DNA of 64,000 bases from Gnetum montanum. Lineage: Eukaryota > Streptophyta > Gnetopsida > Gnetales > Gnetaceae. The translations under genes were made by a program, and so were the position numbers. The stretch is taken from NCBI GenBank assembly GCA_015680685.1, contig MNCI01002312.1, forward strand, positions 295,185 through 359,184, in the 5' to 3' direction. The notes under the pieces were generated by a model. It saw only the letters and a list, made by a program, of their open reading frames with translations. It made no database searches and was not told the origin of the DNA. Numbering within the stretch: position 1 is the stretch's first letter; every line of letters starts with the position of its first letter. Positions 45,678-57,051 of the stretch are shown in pieces.

Positions 45678-45836
45678 TAAATTAATAACATGGTGGTAGA
45701 ATAATTAATCTAATGAAGAAAGGTCATATGCTTAATTTGAAGCTCGTAGCACATTTGCAACCTAGTATAACAGTGTCCTATCATAAGGATAGTCTACTAC
45801 TACAACACTCGTAAGTTAAGCCCACAACCTTTCTAA
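45678..45836. other. Short intergenic stretch
   Basis: It begins with AAATTAATAACATGGTGGTA, similar to the left flank of the previous element. Nothing else seen. Confidence 0.35.
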
Positions 45837-46650
45837 TGAACCACGATATCGGGGCTGCGATATCATATCCACGATATCTGGTATGTGATATCAAAGCTCA
45901 CCAAGTGATATTGAGCATCCAATGTCATTACCTATAAATAAGAGGCAGGCATGCTTGTTTTGCATAGTTAGTCTTAGTCCCTTACCTGAACTCTTGCAGT
46001 TTTCCTTCCTTAGAGTTAGAATCATTTCTGAGTGCCTACAGTAGAATTCATAAAGTGAATGGATCTTTATTCAAGCACTATGTACCTGAGCACACCTTGT
46101 GGTCAGAAATAAAGATGAACTTTATGATAAACCTTGCAGCATTTGGAATAGCTTATTTAATGTTATTTAATGCTTTCTTTAGTTAATTAATGTTCTCTCT
46201 CTCACCTTGTTATCTCTCTCAAGTAAGCACACTCAGTACGACCACTTGGAGCATGCATGGAACACTTGGTAACCTAGTAACGATTAGTATTTGGTAATCC
46301 CAGTAGTGTTGCATTGGTTCAGGATGTGTACAGCAAGTGGGAATGGATGCTGGTGTTAGGACTAGTTATAACATAGTCAATTAGTTAAATTAAATTAGTT
46401 ACTTAATTAGTTCATTTCTCCCTTTGTAGCACCAAGACATAAAACATCAGAAAATATATAAAAATCATATACCTGAAGTTTACTTAACCATACAATCATG
46501 CTATACAAGTAAGCTTGGGAAGACAATGATTGACTAACCCGTCTGGGTTCTGTGAAGGCGCATAAGCACTTAGCCCTTAGAATTCGACCAGATCATGCAT
46601 GTACACTCGTATTCATATGGTTGAGCGTAGGGATACCTCACTGCTCATCA
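45837..46650 (+). repeat. 5' LTR of T1 (814 bp)
   Basis: TGAACCACG to GCTCATCA. T2's LTR is 972 bp, which equals about 812 plus one 160-bp internal duplication. The end TACCTC...CTCATCA aligns between both. Confidence 0.85.
45845..45940 (+). promoter_or_regulatory. Phased GATATC boxes and TATA box of T1
   Basis: GATATC starts at 45845, 45859, 45873 and 45887, exactly 14 bp apart. GATATT is at 45907 and TATAAATA at 45933-45940. T2 has the same elements. Confidence 0.75.
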
Positions 46651-46651
46651 T

Positions 46652-46669
46652 CGGTCCCACTACCAAGGA
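46652..46669 (+). other. PBS position of T1 (decayed)
   Basis: CGGTCCCACTACCAAGGA lies where T2 has TGGCGCCATTGCCAGGGA. It has lost much of its complementarity to tRNA-Asp. Confidence 0.6.
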
Positions 46670-46788
46670 CTTTGTTGTTTGTGCACTAGCTAGAATTTAG
46701 GAAATCTTCTCATCGTTGGAACAAACCCTTAGGGTTGGTTATCTTACAATTATTGAAAAAAAAAGTATTGCACACTGAATAGACAATT

Positions 46789-48712
46789 ATGTATCCTTCT
46801 TCTTATGAGAGTGTTTCACTGCCTAGGTCCGATACAGGGAACAATCAGAGGCATAGTACACATGATAATCTACCAGTCCCCCAACAGTTTTATCTGGTAT
46901 ACGTTCATCCCAATGAGTATATACCAAATTTTACCTTTATCCTCCACCAGGATGAACAACTGCATTGGCGTGATTTAGAGGGTAACATAGTGTTACCTCT
47001 TGATCACTCAATCTCACACATACTTCTTCATGCTCTCACATGAATTGGTATGCAACACTTACAGGTAGAGTACGTTGTGCATGATCATGACTCGAGAGAG
47101 TATCAATCCACAGAGGCACAACATCAAAGGGACTTACAACAAAAGAGACGCTATGAATCCATGAAGGGGAGGTTGTCTTAGAATGTCCTGTATGTCATAG
47201 GTAAAAATGAGGGTGGTGAACCTACCTTAGGAGGTCTCCCACATAATGATGTTCCTCCCGTTGACTTCAGTCAAGGGGTGGTGTATTAGAATCTTCACTC
47301 AACTATCCATGACCTAGATTCTGGTACTGACAGACACAAAGGGTCTAAAAAAGGAACATGAACACAAGACAAATATGGACATTATAATTCTAATTGTAGT
47401 CGAGGCCACCACCACTAAAGAGAAGGAAGCAAGCACCATAATGATGACAATCCTCCTTCTTCTTCAACTTCATCATCTCCTTCACTGTCTCCTTCAAGAT
47501 CTAGATACAGTCGTAAAGGAAAAGACCCTGAGGATAATGGTAAGTGAAACAGTAATCATAGACAAAGTAGCTGAGATAGGGGACTAGGGCATTCTAGGGA
47601 AACTCATCATGAAAGGAGGGAGAGTGGGGAACAACATAGGCATCATAGATTCCATAGATAGTACAATCACGATGAACCCCTACTCACTACCCAAAGTATG
47701 CTAGATATAACTAAGGCTATTAGAATCCCAACAAGACACCAAAAAGATATTAGGGTCAAAGGATTAGATATGAACAATATCCCACGATTTGAAGGGGGAT
47801 ACAATTTAGATCCTCAAAATCATTTGCAAGCATTTCACGATGCATGTGCCTTGCAAAATATAGAAAACAAGTGGCAAAATCTCAAGTTGTTTCCATAGAC
47901 ATTGATCAAGGAAGTGGAAAGCTGGTACCGATCCTTAGAACTTGAATCCATTTGTTGTTGGAATACCATGTTAGAACTATTCAACGATAAGTATCAGACG
48001 TACTCATGAGTGTCCAACCTATGGAACCAAATCCAAGGATGGAAATAAGGAGGACATGAACCCTTGGATGCTTCCATGGGCCAATGTTATGGACTGCTAC
48101 ATCATTGTCCAAGCCATGGTTACTCACAAAGGGAACAACTATGCCATATTGTAGATGGGATTAGGCATGAAACACAAAGAAACTTTGGGACTTATGCCCA
48201 AGGAAGCCTATCTAAGCTTAGGGCCCATCAAGTATAGAGATTTTTGGAGCAATCTTCTAAAGAGAAATGTGAGTTAAGGAAAAGAGAGGGTACAGAAGAA
48301 TATAAATAGATCTTTCCCTTCAAAATAAGGGAGTTAGATTTTATGAGGACGAAGAAGAGTCACCACTTGAAGAGATGGTGAATAGGAAAACCTTTCCCAT
48401 TCAAAAACTTGCATCAAAAGTATCAAGAAAGGTGGACCAAATGTGGGACTCCTTAGATAATAGATTTCAAATAGTTCTCAAAATAGTAGAGGAGTCTAAA
48501 GAGGAAGGTAGTGATTGAGAAAGGAAAAAAAAAAGAGAAGCTAAATATGCACATAACAAAGGTAAGGGCAAAGTTTCCATCATCGAAGAGGTTGTGGATT
48601 TGGATATAGACAATGATGGTGGATGTGAGATATGCCAATATGACCATCCTAAGGGATGTTTTCCTGTAATCTCACATCTGCAGAAGTATAGGGCGTATGA
48701 AGTCAACCCATG
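46789..48712 (+). pseudogene. gag of T1
   Basis: N-terminal Pro/Gln-rich part (46789-47043), Arg/Ser/His-rich middle, and a capsid-like domain from ~47750: PRFEGGYNLDPQNHLQAFHDAC, a WYRSL segment, LFNDKYQTY, LDASMGQCY and FGTYAQG. A zinc knuckle at 48624-48659 reads C-x2-C-x3-H-x3-C (CEICQYDHPKGC), compact compared with CCHC x4 spacing. T2 shows the same organisation (61106-63096). Stops (TGA at 47041, TAG at 47178, 47288, 47897 and others) break it. Confidence 0.8.
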
Positions 48713-49378
48713 ATTAAATAGAAGGTAAACACCTCGAAGGTTACCTTATTCCCAAGGTAATCCAAGACAGTTTCACTAACCCTTTACGTATTCTCCAAGT
48801 GGAATTCCACCACAACCAAATGAGCACTACCAATAGTGGTAGCACCCACAATCATGGGGAATGCCACCATGACATCAATAGTATCCTTACTATCAACCCG
48901 ACCCATATGGATACTATGTGTAGTAACTGATCTCTCCATGTGACTCTACTGGTCATGTCACTCCATAGCCTCACTACCAAGCCCATAAGTATTATAGAAC
49001 TCCTTCTCCTAGGAGTGATGTTCCACAAACATACCATCCTTCTCATCTAGCTACATCTCTTCCACCCTTAACTTCATTACCCCCTTCTCCACCCATGTAG
49101 GGTGAGCTCCCTGCCTAGCCATAGAAATGTAACGCTACAAGGGCTATTAATCCTCACCCTACTGTTGGTTTGGACAACCATGTAAAGAAGAGATATTTCT
49201 TTAGGACTGACAATCCAACCAAGTTCTTGCAGTCACAAGTGGCTAACTCTCCAAAGGCCTCACCATCATTCGAAACTTCGGACTTCCCTTCAAACCAATA
49301 GCCGCATGCAACGCATACGGTCATGTTGATGCATGCCATTACCGATTGGATTAGGGTTGGCCATCTTCCTAGGAAATT
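48713..49378 (+). other. gag-pro linker of T1
   Basis: Pro/Tyr/Ser/His-rich linker, decayed. The equivalent of the Gln/Pro-rich part of T2 gag (62380-63096). Confidence 0.45.
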
Positions 49379-49818
49379 CTTTGATCTTGGGAGTCCTCTT
49401 ATATATTTACAAATCATTGGAAATGAACCTTGCAAAGCTCTTTTGGATTCAGGTTCTAGTGTCAACTTAATCTCTCAAGAAATGTATAAAGCCTAGAACC
49501 TGCCTCCACTGAAAAAGAGTAACATACATTTAGAGTTGTCCAATTAGTCCATCACTATCCCATTAGGACTAGTGGAGGACATCATTACCATTGTTTGTGG
49601 GTGGTTGTATCTAGCTAACTTTCTAGTGATTCAAGTTAACAACAGAAAGAGGGACTTTCCAATCATAGTGGGAAGAGCATGGCTAAGCACAATTGACACA
49701 CACCTAGGAATACGTGATATTTCCCTAAAGATATCAAAGAAAAATATGTTTGGAAAGATCAAGAAGAAGAAAGTTTTGTGCATCACATACAGTGACACAT
49801 GGTGTAATTTCGTGTAGA
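49379..49818 (+). pseudogene. Protease of T1
   Basis: Retropepsin with a canonical active site: ALLDSGSSVNLIS at ~49440-49480, and the later VGRAWLSTI segment (~49670). Stops at 49493 (TAG) and 49546 (TAG); 49572-49817 is open. In contrast to A and B it keeps Asp-Ser-Gly. Confidence 0.8.
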
Positions 49819-49985
49819 AGTCTTGGTTTGTATAACATGTAACATTTCTTGCATGCAACCAATGTGCACAAGTAACTAACATACAAAGGTGCCTGTATGT
49901 GGTAGCCACAAGATAGGAAGGCACCTAGTGGCTGATAGTTAACTAAGAGAGCAACTCAGCTATATGCATAGAACTAACTAAGGGT

Positions 49986-52582
49986 TTGACCTGTGCTTAC
50001 ATAGATAGCATAGACACATTAGAGCAAGTTCATTGCCAACTTCCAAGTCTTGACATTGAAAATATCAACTGGGGGAAGTTGGAAATCCCTAAAAACTTTA
50101 AGCAAGAGCCCCTTGAGTTAAAACTGTTTCCCACCAGTATGGAGTATACATTTCTTAAAAATGAAAAATCGGTAATTATTAATGCTAAGCTCACTCCTCA
50201 ACAAAAAGAGAGATTGCTGGAAATGGTGAACAAATGGTCAAAATCCTTTGCTTGGTCATATCCCGAATTAACCAAAATAGACCCTAGGATATGCCAACAT
50301 AGGATTTACATTGACCCCTCCATGAAGCCTTGATGATAATCGCAGAGGCAATTGAACGTAAAGATGAAAAAAGTGGTTAAAAAAGAAATTGAACTTCTAA
50401 AAGTTGGGTTCATCTACCCCATTGCTGATAGCAAATGGGTTAGTCCATTAGTTATTGTACCCAAAAGGGAGGTAAATGGAGGGTGTCTATAGACTTTAGG
50501 CTACTAAACATGGCAACATTCAAAGACCACTTTCCATTGCCATTCGTTAACTAATTCTTAGACCATTGTAGGGCATCGCTACTATAGTTTTCTAGATGGA
50601 TACAATGGATACAAACAAATCCAAATAGCACTAGAAGACCAAGCCAAGACCACATTCACAAGTCTTTGGGGAACATTTGCATACAAATAAATGTCGTTTG
50701 GCTTATGTAATTCTCCTACAACATTTAAAAATTTGGTTTTAAGTATCTTTCAGCAGCAAATAGGGAATGGTGTAGAGGTCTTCAAGGATGATTTCTCCAC
50801 CTACAGAACAGACTTTAATCAAGCATTGGACTGATTAGAGCAAGTACTAAAATGATGTGTTGAAACCAATTTAAGGCTAATCTTGCAAAAATGCTATTTA
50901 ATGGTCTAAGAAGGCATAGTATTAGGGCATAAGATTTTATAAATAGGATAGAGGTAGATCCCAAAAATATTAAAGTCATCCAAGGAATCATGTGTCAACC
51001 TAAAACTCTAAAAGACATCTGATCATTACTTGGACACACTGGCTATTATAGAAGATTCATAGAGAAATTTTCAAAGGTTGCAAAACCATTGGTTGAACTA
51101 ATGAAAAAGGTTATACCTTTTGAATGGACCAAGAAATGTGAACTAGCTTTCCAAACCTTGAAGCAGAAGCTTGTAGAAACACCCATTCTACAAGCTCCTA
51201 ACTAGTCCAGACCATTCCACATAATGACTAACACATCCAACTATGCTCTAGGAGCCATACTTAGATAGTTAGATGACTAGAAACGACCCTATTACATCCA
51301 TTGTGCAAGTCGAAGTATTGTTGGTACACAACTCAACTATAACACAATGGAAAAGGAATTAATGGCTATGGTGTTTACACTAGATAAGTTTAGGCACTAT
51401 GTATTGGGCTATAAGGTACTTGTACACACAAACCATAGTGCAATTTGGTTCCTACTGAATAAACCAACAGTGAGCCCTTGCATCATACGATGGCTCATAA
51501 TCTTACACGAGTTCGATCTTACGATGATAGATCATAAAGGCACCGAGAATGTTGTTGCTCATCATTCATCTCAATTAAGATGTGACAACAAAGGGGATGA
51601 ATATCCACTTTCTAATTGCTTTCCTAATGAATTTCTCTTTGCAGGTGTAGTAAATAATTAATTAACCATAGAGACAAATTGGTATAGTAGTCTTCTTACC
51701 TATCTCATTACACAACAAACACCACAAGGGTTAGATGCTAAAAAGAAATCGTAGTTTCTACATCGAGTGAAATATTTCATGGAAATCAATGAACACCTTT
51801 ATAAGGTATGTTCCAATGGCTTGGTCCGATGGTGTGTTCCTGATGTAGATCAATTACAAGTTCTCCAAGATGCTCATGAGGGCCCTTGTGGAGGTCATTA
51901 TCCAAGGAGATGAATAACAATTAAAATCCTTCTTGCAAGATATTATTGGGCTACATTGTTCCGAGACACTCATCATTTTGTCCAATCTTGTAAGCACTGC
52001 CAACGTGATGGGGGAAAGACTACTAGAATAGAGGATCCACAATAATGGATTCAACTTTTAGAACCCCTTGATATATGGGAAATTGATTTTATGGGGTCTA
52101 TTACACTAATGTCCAATGGAAAAGCCTACATTGTTATTGTTGTTGACTATTTTACAAAATGGGAAAAAGTAGCTATTGTTATGGACTGCACATCATCTAC
52201 TCTTGCATGATTTGTTAAAAAAAATCACAAATAGGTTTGGCATGCCTCATGCACTTATTTTGGATAATGGTACACACTTTACAGGTGCGACTTTTTGGAA
52301 GTTATGCAATGCTTAGGAGTGAAAAAAAAGTTGACTACACCATATCACCCTTAAGTAAATGGTCAAGCTGAGGTCACCAATAGGGAGATTACAAAAGTAT
52401 TAACATGAACTGTTAGCAAGAATAGGCAACATTAGAGCATGAAATTGAATTATGCTCTTTGGGCATACTGCTTCACATGGAAGCTCCCTATAGGCTACTC
52501 TCCCTACGAGTTAGTATACACTAAACTTCCAACACTTCCCATTCAAGCAGATCTTCATACACTATCAATGGCATGTGACCTC
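49986..52582 (+). pseudogene. pol of T1: RT, RNase H, integrase
   Basis: 49986-50333 is the segment before RT (LTPQQKERL, YPELTKIDPRICQHRI). RT (~50340-51180) has frameshifts; visible are ATFKDHFPLPF and VFKDDFSTY, where Met of the usual YMDD-type box is Lys. RNase H lies at ~51190-51660 (NYALGAIL, MEKELMAMVFTL, with the first Asp replaced). Integrase starts ~51750: HEGPCGGH and CKHCQR (intact HHCC), D in EIDFMG, DN in LDNGTHF after a frameshift, then NGQAEVTN. It is cut at ADLHT...CDL by the B2 LTR. No chromodomain seen before the cut. Confidence 0.82.
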
Positions 52583-53704
52583 TGAAATACCATAAAATTT
52601 CTAGGCCCTCTTGCTTCACCAGGGTCTTGGAATCTAGGCAAGGATTTCCACAAGTGTAGCCTTATGATAGTTTGGCAGGAAATGTAAGCATTGAGATTAG
52701 ACTGTGCAGTCCTATAAGTTTTCTACCTCTAGAGCTGACAGGCCCGATGGACTTTCTGGCCTGCCCACCTGGACAATTCACCCAGTTGTCAGTCTATGCA
52801 GAAACTATGCTAGGAGTTGTCGACCATGCTTAGGATGGGCAAAATAGTTTGGTAATTTTTTTAGTGGAGAAGTCTACTATGCTACGCTATGCTGCACAGC
52901 GTATCAAGCCTTTGAAGAATCAATCAAGTGTTCGAATACAAGTTTTGGCAAGATGCTCGCACAAGGCAAAGAAAAAATTCAGCCAACATAGGATGTTATG
53001 CTACATAGCATAGCACAACGTAGCAAGGATGAAACATGAAAACATGCCTCTACCAAGACGTTTCAGCAAAAGAACTACATCTAACAACATTTTGGCTTCC
53101 AAGACTACTTTGTCTTAGTTAATCCTTGAACCGCAAGCAAATTTTCCTCGTCAAACCCTAAAATTTTGACAAAAATGCATGTTACATTGGTTGCTATGCT
53201 ATGCTATGATACATAGTGTAGCATAGCATAGCAAAGATGCAAATCAATGAAGTGCTCCAAAGGTTAACCCAGTGTGCGCCAAGGGTTCCAGCAAATGTTG
53301 TTGACTCCAACACAAATTTTCTGTTCAAACTGGTGGCTACATTGTGCTACGTTACATAACATAGCAAGTAGCTACGCTACGTTAATGCACTATGCTACAT
53401 AGTGTAGCACAAAATAGTGAGCAGCTACATTACATCAATGCGCTATGCTACATAGCGTAGCACAGCGTAGTGAGCAACTACGCTATGACAATGGGCCAAA
53501 CAACATAAGTGATGCAAAGTTGATAGAGGCATCAGGAAATCTTCAAGTAGTGCTATAGCTTGTTAGAAATGACTAAGCTCACCATGATCAGCAAATTTGT
53601 TCCAATTTAGCATACCCCTTAGTCCATCCCCCAACATTTGTTGCTATGCTTGACCCTGTTCATAAGGATAGGGAAGATGTAGTCCTGGGGTGGAAAATCC
53701 ATTT
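52583..53704 (+). repeat. B-type LTR fragment (B2), inserted in T1
   Basis: TGAAATACCATAAAATTT at 52583 matches the start of the B1 LTR (26875, minus). The GAAGATGTAGTCC block at ~53680 matches B1 at ~25550-25570. The internal palindromes are present. It is cut at 53704 by A2. The five bases before it, ACCTC, are the candidate target duplication. Confidence 0.7.
52870..53490. repeat. Palindrome cluster in the B2 LTR
   Basis: The clearest case is a perfect 16-bp inverted repeat TTGCTATGCTATGCTA (53191-53206) / TAGCATAGCATAGCAA (53219-53234) with a 12-nt loop. Others are at ~52880-52905, 53000-53025 and 53340-53480. Confidence 0.9.
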
Positions 53705-55439
53705 TGTAGCGATCGAAAACATCAGTGGCTAGAAAAAATCGAGAGGTCATCAGTCATTGACAATCTTAACCTCGTGTCTGCACAAGGTCATGCTCGATGA
53801 AAATAGAAATGGAGTGCCCTGAACGGTCTAGTCGATTAGACAGGGACTTAGTCGGTGTTAATATAACCTTTCATAAATGGATAATTTGAAAACAAGACCT
53901 CTAGCTTAAAATGAAAACTTTAAATGCAAGAGGGACAAAAAATAATGTAAAAATGCAATGATAAGCAAGAAAGAAAAGTAGAATGTAGTTAGAAAAATGC
54001 ATCGCTTCAAAGCTACGACTTCACTCTATCAAGGTGGATCTAATTGGTTGCACAATGTTGGGAGGTGTAGAGATCCCAAAGGTAACCAAGATGTGTAGAG
54101 CAAGATGACCATGGGCTTGAATGTGGATTTAGTAGTTAACAATGTGAAATGCTACTAAGGTGGTAGAAAAGAGTAGGAAAAAATGCCAACTATGAGTGCT
54201 AACTTTTTACAATGTCAAACAGAAAGCTTACAATGCTCAAGGTTACAGTGCTAACTTTGTTTTTGCTTGCCAGCTGACCAAATTACCAAAAAAACACTAG
54301 ACCTGAACCCTTCAAGTGTTTCTCATTGGGGTATTTATAGGACGAAAGGTATGCAAAATATGTGGTTTGGATGCCACGTGCCCTGGGCTTGCGTTGACTT
54401 GTCTATGCTGCATGGGCATACATGACCATTGGACATGCATGACCTTTGTAATTATGAGCCTGCCACGCTATAATTACGAGCCTGCCATGCCATAATTGCA
54501 CTATCAGGGTTTGGATATGTGTGCCAATGATGCAATTAGGTGAAGTGCATTGATGTGGTGTAACTGCTTGCTATGCTACGCTACGCTTTGTAGTGTAGCA
54601 TGTTGGCGTAGCATAGCATCTTGTTATGCGGCTTGTTGCATGTGTCAAAAAAATTTGAAGTGTGCTGACTATTTATTGTATATTTGCTATGCTATGCTAT
54701 GCTATGTAACGTAGCATAGCATAGCAGCCATCATTAGTTGCAAAAAACATCGCCAATCTGCAAACTTTGCCTTTTGCACTGCGAAACTTGTGAACTAGCT
54801 GATCCCGCCCTTGAGTTGCCATTTGTCACTTTTGCAGAATTGCTATGCCATGTAGCCCAGCATAGCGTAGCAGCTAACATGGTTTTCCTTCTACCAAGTT
54901 TGCTACTTTCTGATGGAAGGGGACATTACTAAAGGACTTCAAGTCGGGTGAGGAGATCTGACCACCTAGCTTTTGCTGCGCTATGCTGCGTAGCATAGCA
55001 TAGCGTAGCACTTCGCTTCTACAAACGTCTTCTGAAGTCTGCTACACTAAATAGCGTAGCATAACATAGAAAAACTCCTTGACTTAGAAAACTTGATAAA
55101 GAACTTAGTTTTGCAATCATTTTCTGAAGCTTGATACGCTACATAGCACAACGTAGAGTAGCAAACTCCTTGACTTAGAAAACTTGCCAAACTATTTTGC
55201 ACATTCTGAGCACCGCAAACAATTCCATGCATTGCTCCTATGTATGCTGTCGGCTGGGTGAACTACTCAGGTGGGTAGGCTAGAGAATCCATTTAGCTTA
55301 TTGACATAGGGAGTAGAAAACTTGCCGAATTGGATAGTCTAAACATCAAAGCATGCATCTCTTGAAGAACTACTATGACGTTGTGCGAACTGCAAAGACT
55401 TGCTGAAGCAAGAATTTCTTCAAATTTTAGGGTGTTTCA
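53705..55439 (-). repeat. 3' LTR of A2 (1735 bp)
   Basis: On the minus strand TGAAACACC (55439) to GCTACA (53705). TATAAATA lies at 54332-54339 (minus). It aligns with 18658-20401 at both ends. Confidence 0.8.
54570..55165. repeat. Palindrome cluster in the A2 LTR
   Basis: The best example is TGCTATGCTATGCTA (54685-54699) paired with TAGCATAGCATAGCA (54712-54726), a perfect 15-bp stem. Others are near 54580-54620, 54840-54870, 54970-55010, 55040-55075 and 55130-55165. Confidence 0.9.
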
Positions 55440-55455
55440 TTAGTCCCTCTTTGTT
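55440..55455 (-). other. Polypurine tract of A2
   Basis: AACAAAGAGGGACTAA on the minus strand directly before the LTR, matching 18643-18657 of A1. Confidence 0.65.
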
Positions 55456-56855
55456 GACATCTAGAGGATTAACCCGAGAGACATTGACAAAGAATACAAA
55501 ACACCACAGAAGACAAAGTACTAACATTATTGTTTAGTAATCGTCAAGACATCTCTTAGCTATGCTTGAGATTGTTTCATTGGTGGGGGGGGGGGGGGGG
55601 GGGGGGGGTGAAGGGCAAAGAAGGGAGGAAGGAGGTTCAGGAGAAGGGTAAAGATGATGCTTAGCAGAGTTCCATATTGGAGTGCTTGTGAGGGAGTTTT
55701 TCATGTTTTCAGCTTTACTTTCGCTAACCTTCAACCTCTCGTAGAAACATTTGAGGAGGGTGATTGCGAAACGGCTTACGTGCCATTTGTTTTAGGCACA
55801 TTGTTTTCTCTCTTACACTCTTGCCTTTTGTTATTTTTCCATTTACATTTGTGAACAACCTAGCTACATGACAGGTGTTCCTTTCCCAGGATGAGTTTTG
55901 TTACATCCGTATGAGACTTTAACATGCCTACATATGCTTCCCATGTAGTGAGCTACGTTACGCACGTTATGGGTTTTGCGATTGAGCAAAAAAGAGTGCT
56001 TGAAAGATGTCTGAAGAAGATTGTGAAAGAGAGGGGAGTGTGGATCGTGGGTATGTAGATTGAGATGAGGAAAATGAAGGGGAGGAATAGGATGTGCACT
56101 CCAATGTGGCTAAGCTAGTCAAGATGACCCCTTAGAATGATGTAGCATTTTCTGCCATGGCGAGACGCGCCTTTAGCCATGCCTTGTGAATGTGACAGAG
56201 AGCGAACTGAAAGAAATAACCATGATGCAAAACAAAGGTAGAGGTCTAGCTTGCTACAGACACTATTGAAGCTCTTGGACACATTTGCTAGTGCATGGTA
56301 TCCAAAGTGGGAAGGCTAGCAGTGGCTTTGGTAGTGTTAGTGTGGAGGAGCTAGCGTCGAAGGAGTGGGGAGTTGCTGTGAATGTAGATGCTCAAGAATC
56401 CCTGCTGAAGGCATGCATTCTCAGTTTAGCTATGGGATCAGCTACCACAAAGCTAAACGTCATGAGATCCTAGGCATCGAAAAGGAGTTGGACGGTAACA
56501 ATATTGTGGCTGGGCCACAATACTGCCAAAACTCCAGCAGTAGGCACTGACCAAGGAGCTACCATTAGGGTAATGGGTCGTGGAAATGGTAGGTCCGGGG
56601 GGTCAGTGAGATGTCATACAACATCTCTGGGGGATCAGTAGGATGCCAAGAACAAAGGTATTACATATGTTCCAGACCGTGTCCTCATTGCATCGCGAAC
56701 TACATTCTAGAACTGCAACTCCCCCCCCATGTTGGCACTATGTGTGCTCGCTTGATGAGTGCACACTCGATTGATGTGTGCATGCTTGCTTGATGTGTGC
56801 ACACTCGCTTGATGCGTACTTGGTGCACATGCATGTTGGGGATGTGTTGCAAACC
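55456..56855 (-). other. 3' untranslated region of A2
   Basis: Aligns in parts with 17651-18642 of A1. On the plus strand a short Asp/Glu-rich frame begins ATGTCTGAAGAAGATTGT at ~56007 but stops appear within ~20 codons and A1 does not conserve it. It includes a G run at 55585-55608. Confidence 0.55.
55585..55608 (+). repeat. G24 homopolymer
   Basis: 24 consecutive G on the plus strand. The length may be inexact because such runs are difficult to sequence. Confidence 0.85.
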
Positions 56856-57025
56856 CAGTTTAAGGTCTTGGTAGACCATGTGCTGGTTTAAGGTCCCAGT
56901 AGACCGTATGTGTTAGTTAAACGTCATAGCGGATGAGATGTGCTAGTTTAACGTCATAGCACATGTGTTGTGCTAGTTTAATGTCATAGCAGACATGTTG
57001 TTGTGCTAATTTAATGTCATGACCC
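56856..57025. repeat. Minisatellite after integrase of A2
   Basis: Five reversed units of about 35 bp (TGCTAGTTTAACGTCATAGC-like), lying from 27 bp after the stop of integrase, exactly as in A1 (17431-17650). Confidence 0.85.
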
Positions 57026-57051
57026 AAGGATGAGCTTATCATGTTCATACT

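Larger units (their letters stand above)
45837..52582 (+). mobile_element. Element T1: Ty3/gypsy, 5' LTR to integrase
   Basis: 5' LTR, degenerate PBS, gag, protease, RT, RNase H, integrase in the Ty3/gypsy order. It breaks off inside the integrase C-terminus at 52582, where a B-type LTR begins. The sister copy T2 (60003) has a tRNA-Asp-type PBS, as in Athila-like elements; assignment to that lineage is tentative. Many stops. Confidence 0.85.

Noticed and set aside
56007-56160. Second antisense acidic gene in the 3' region of A2
   Set aside because: Stops come within about 20 codons and the aligned part of A1 does not keep the frame.
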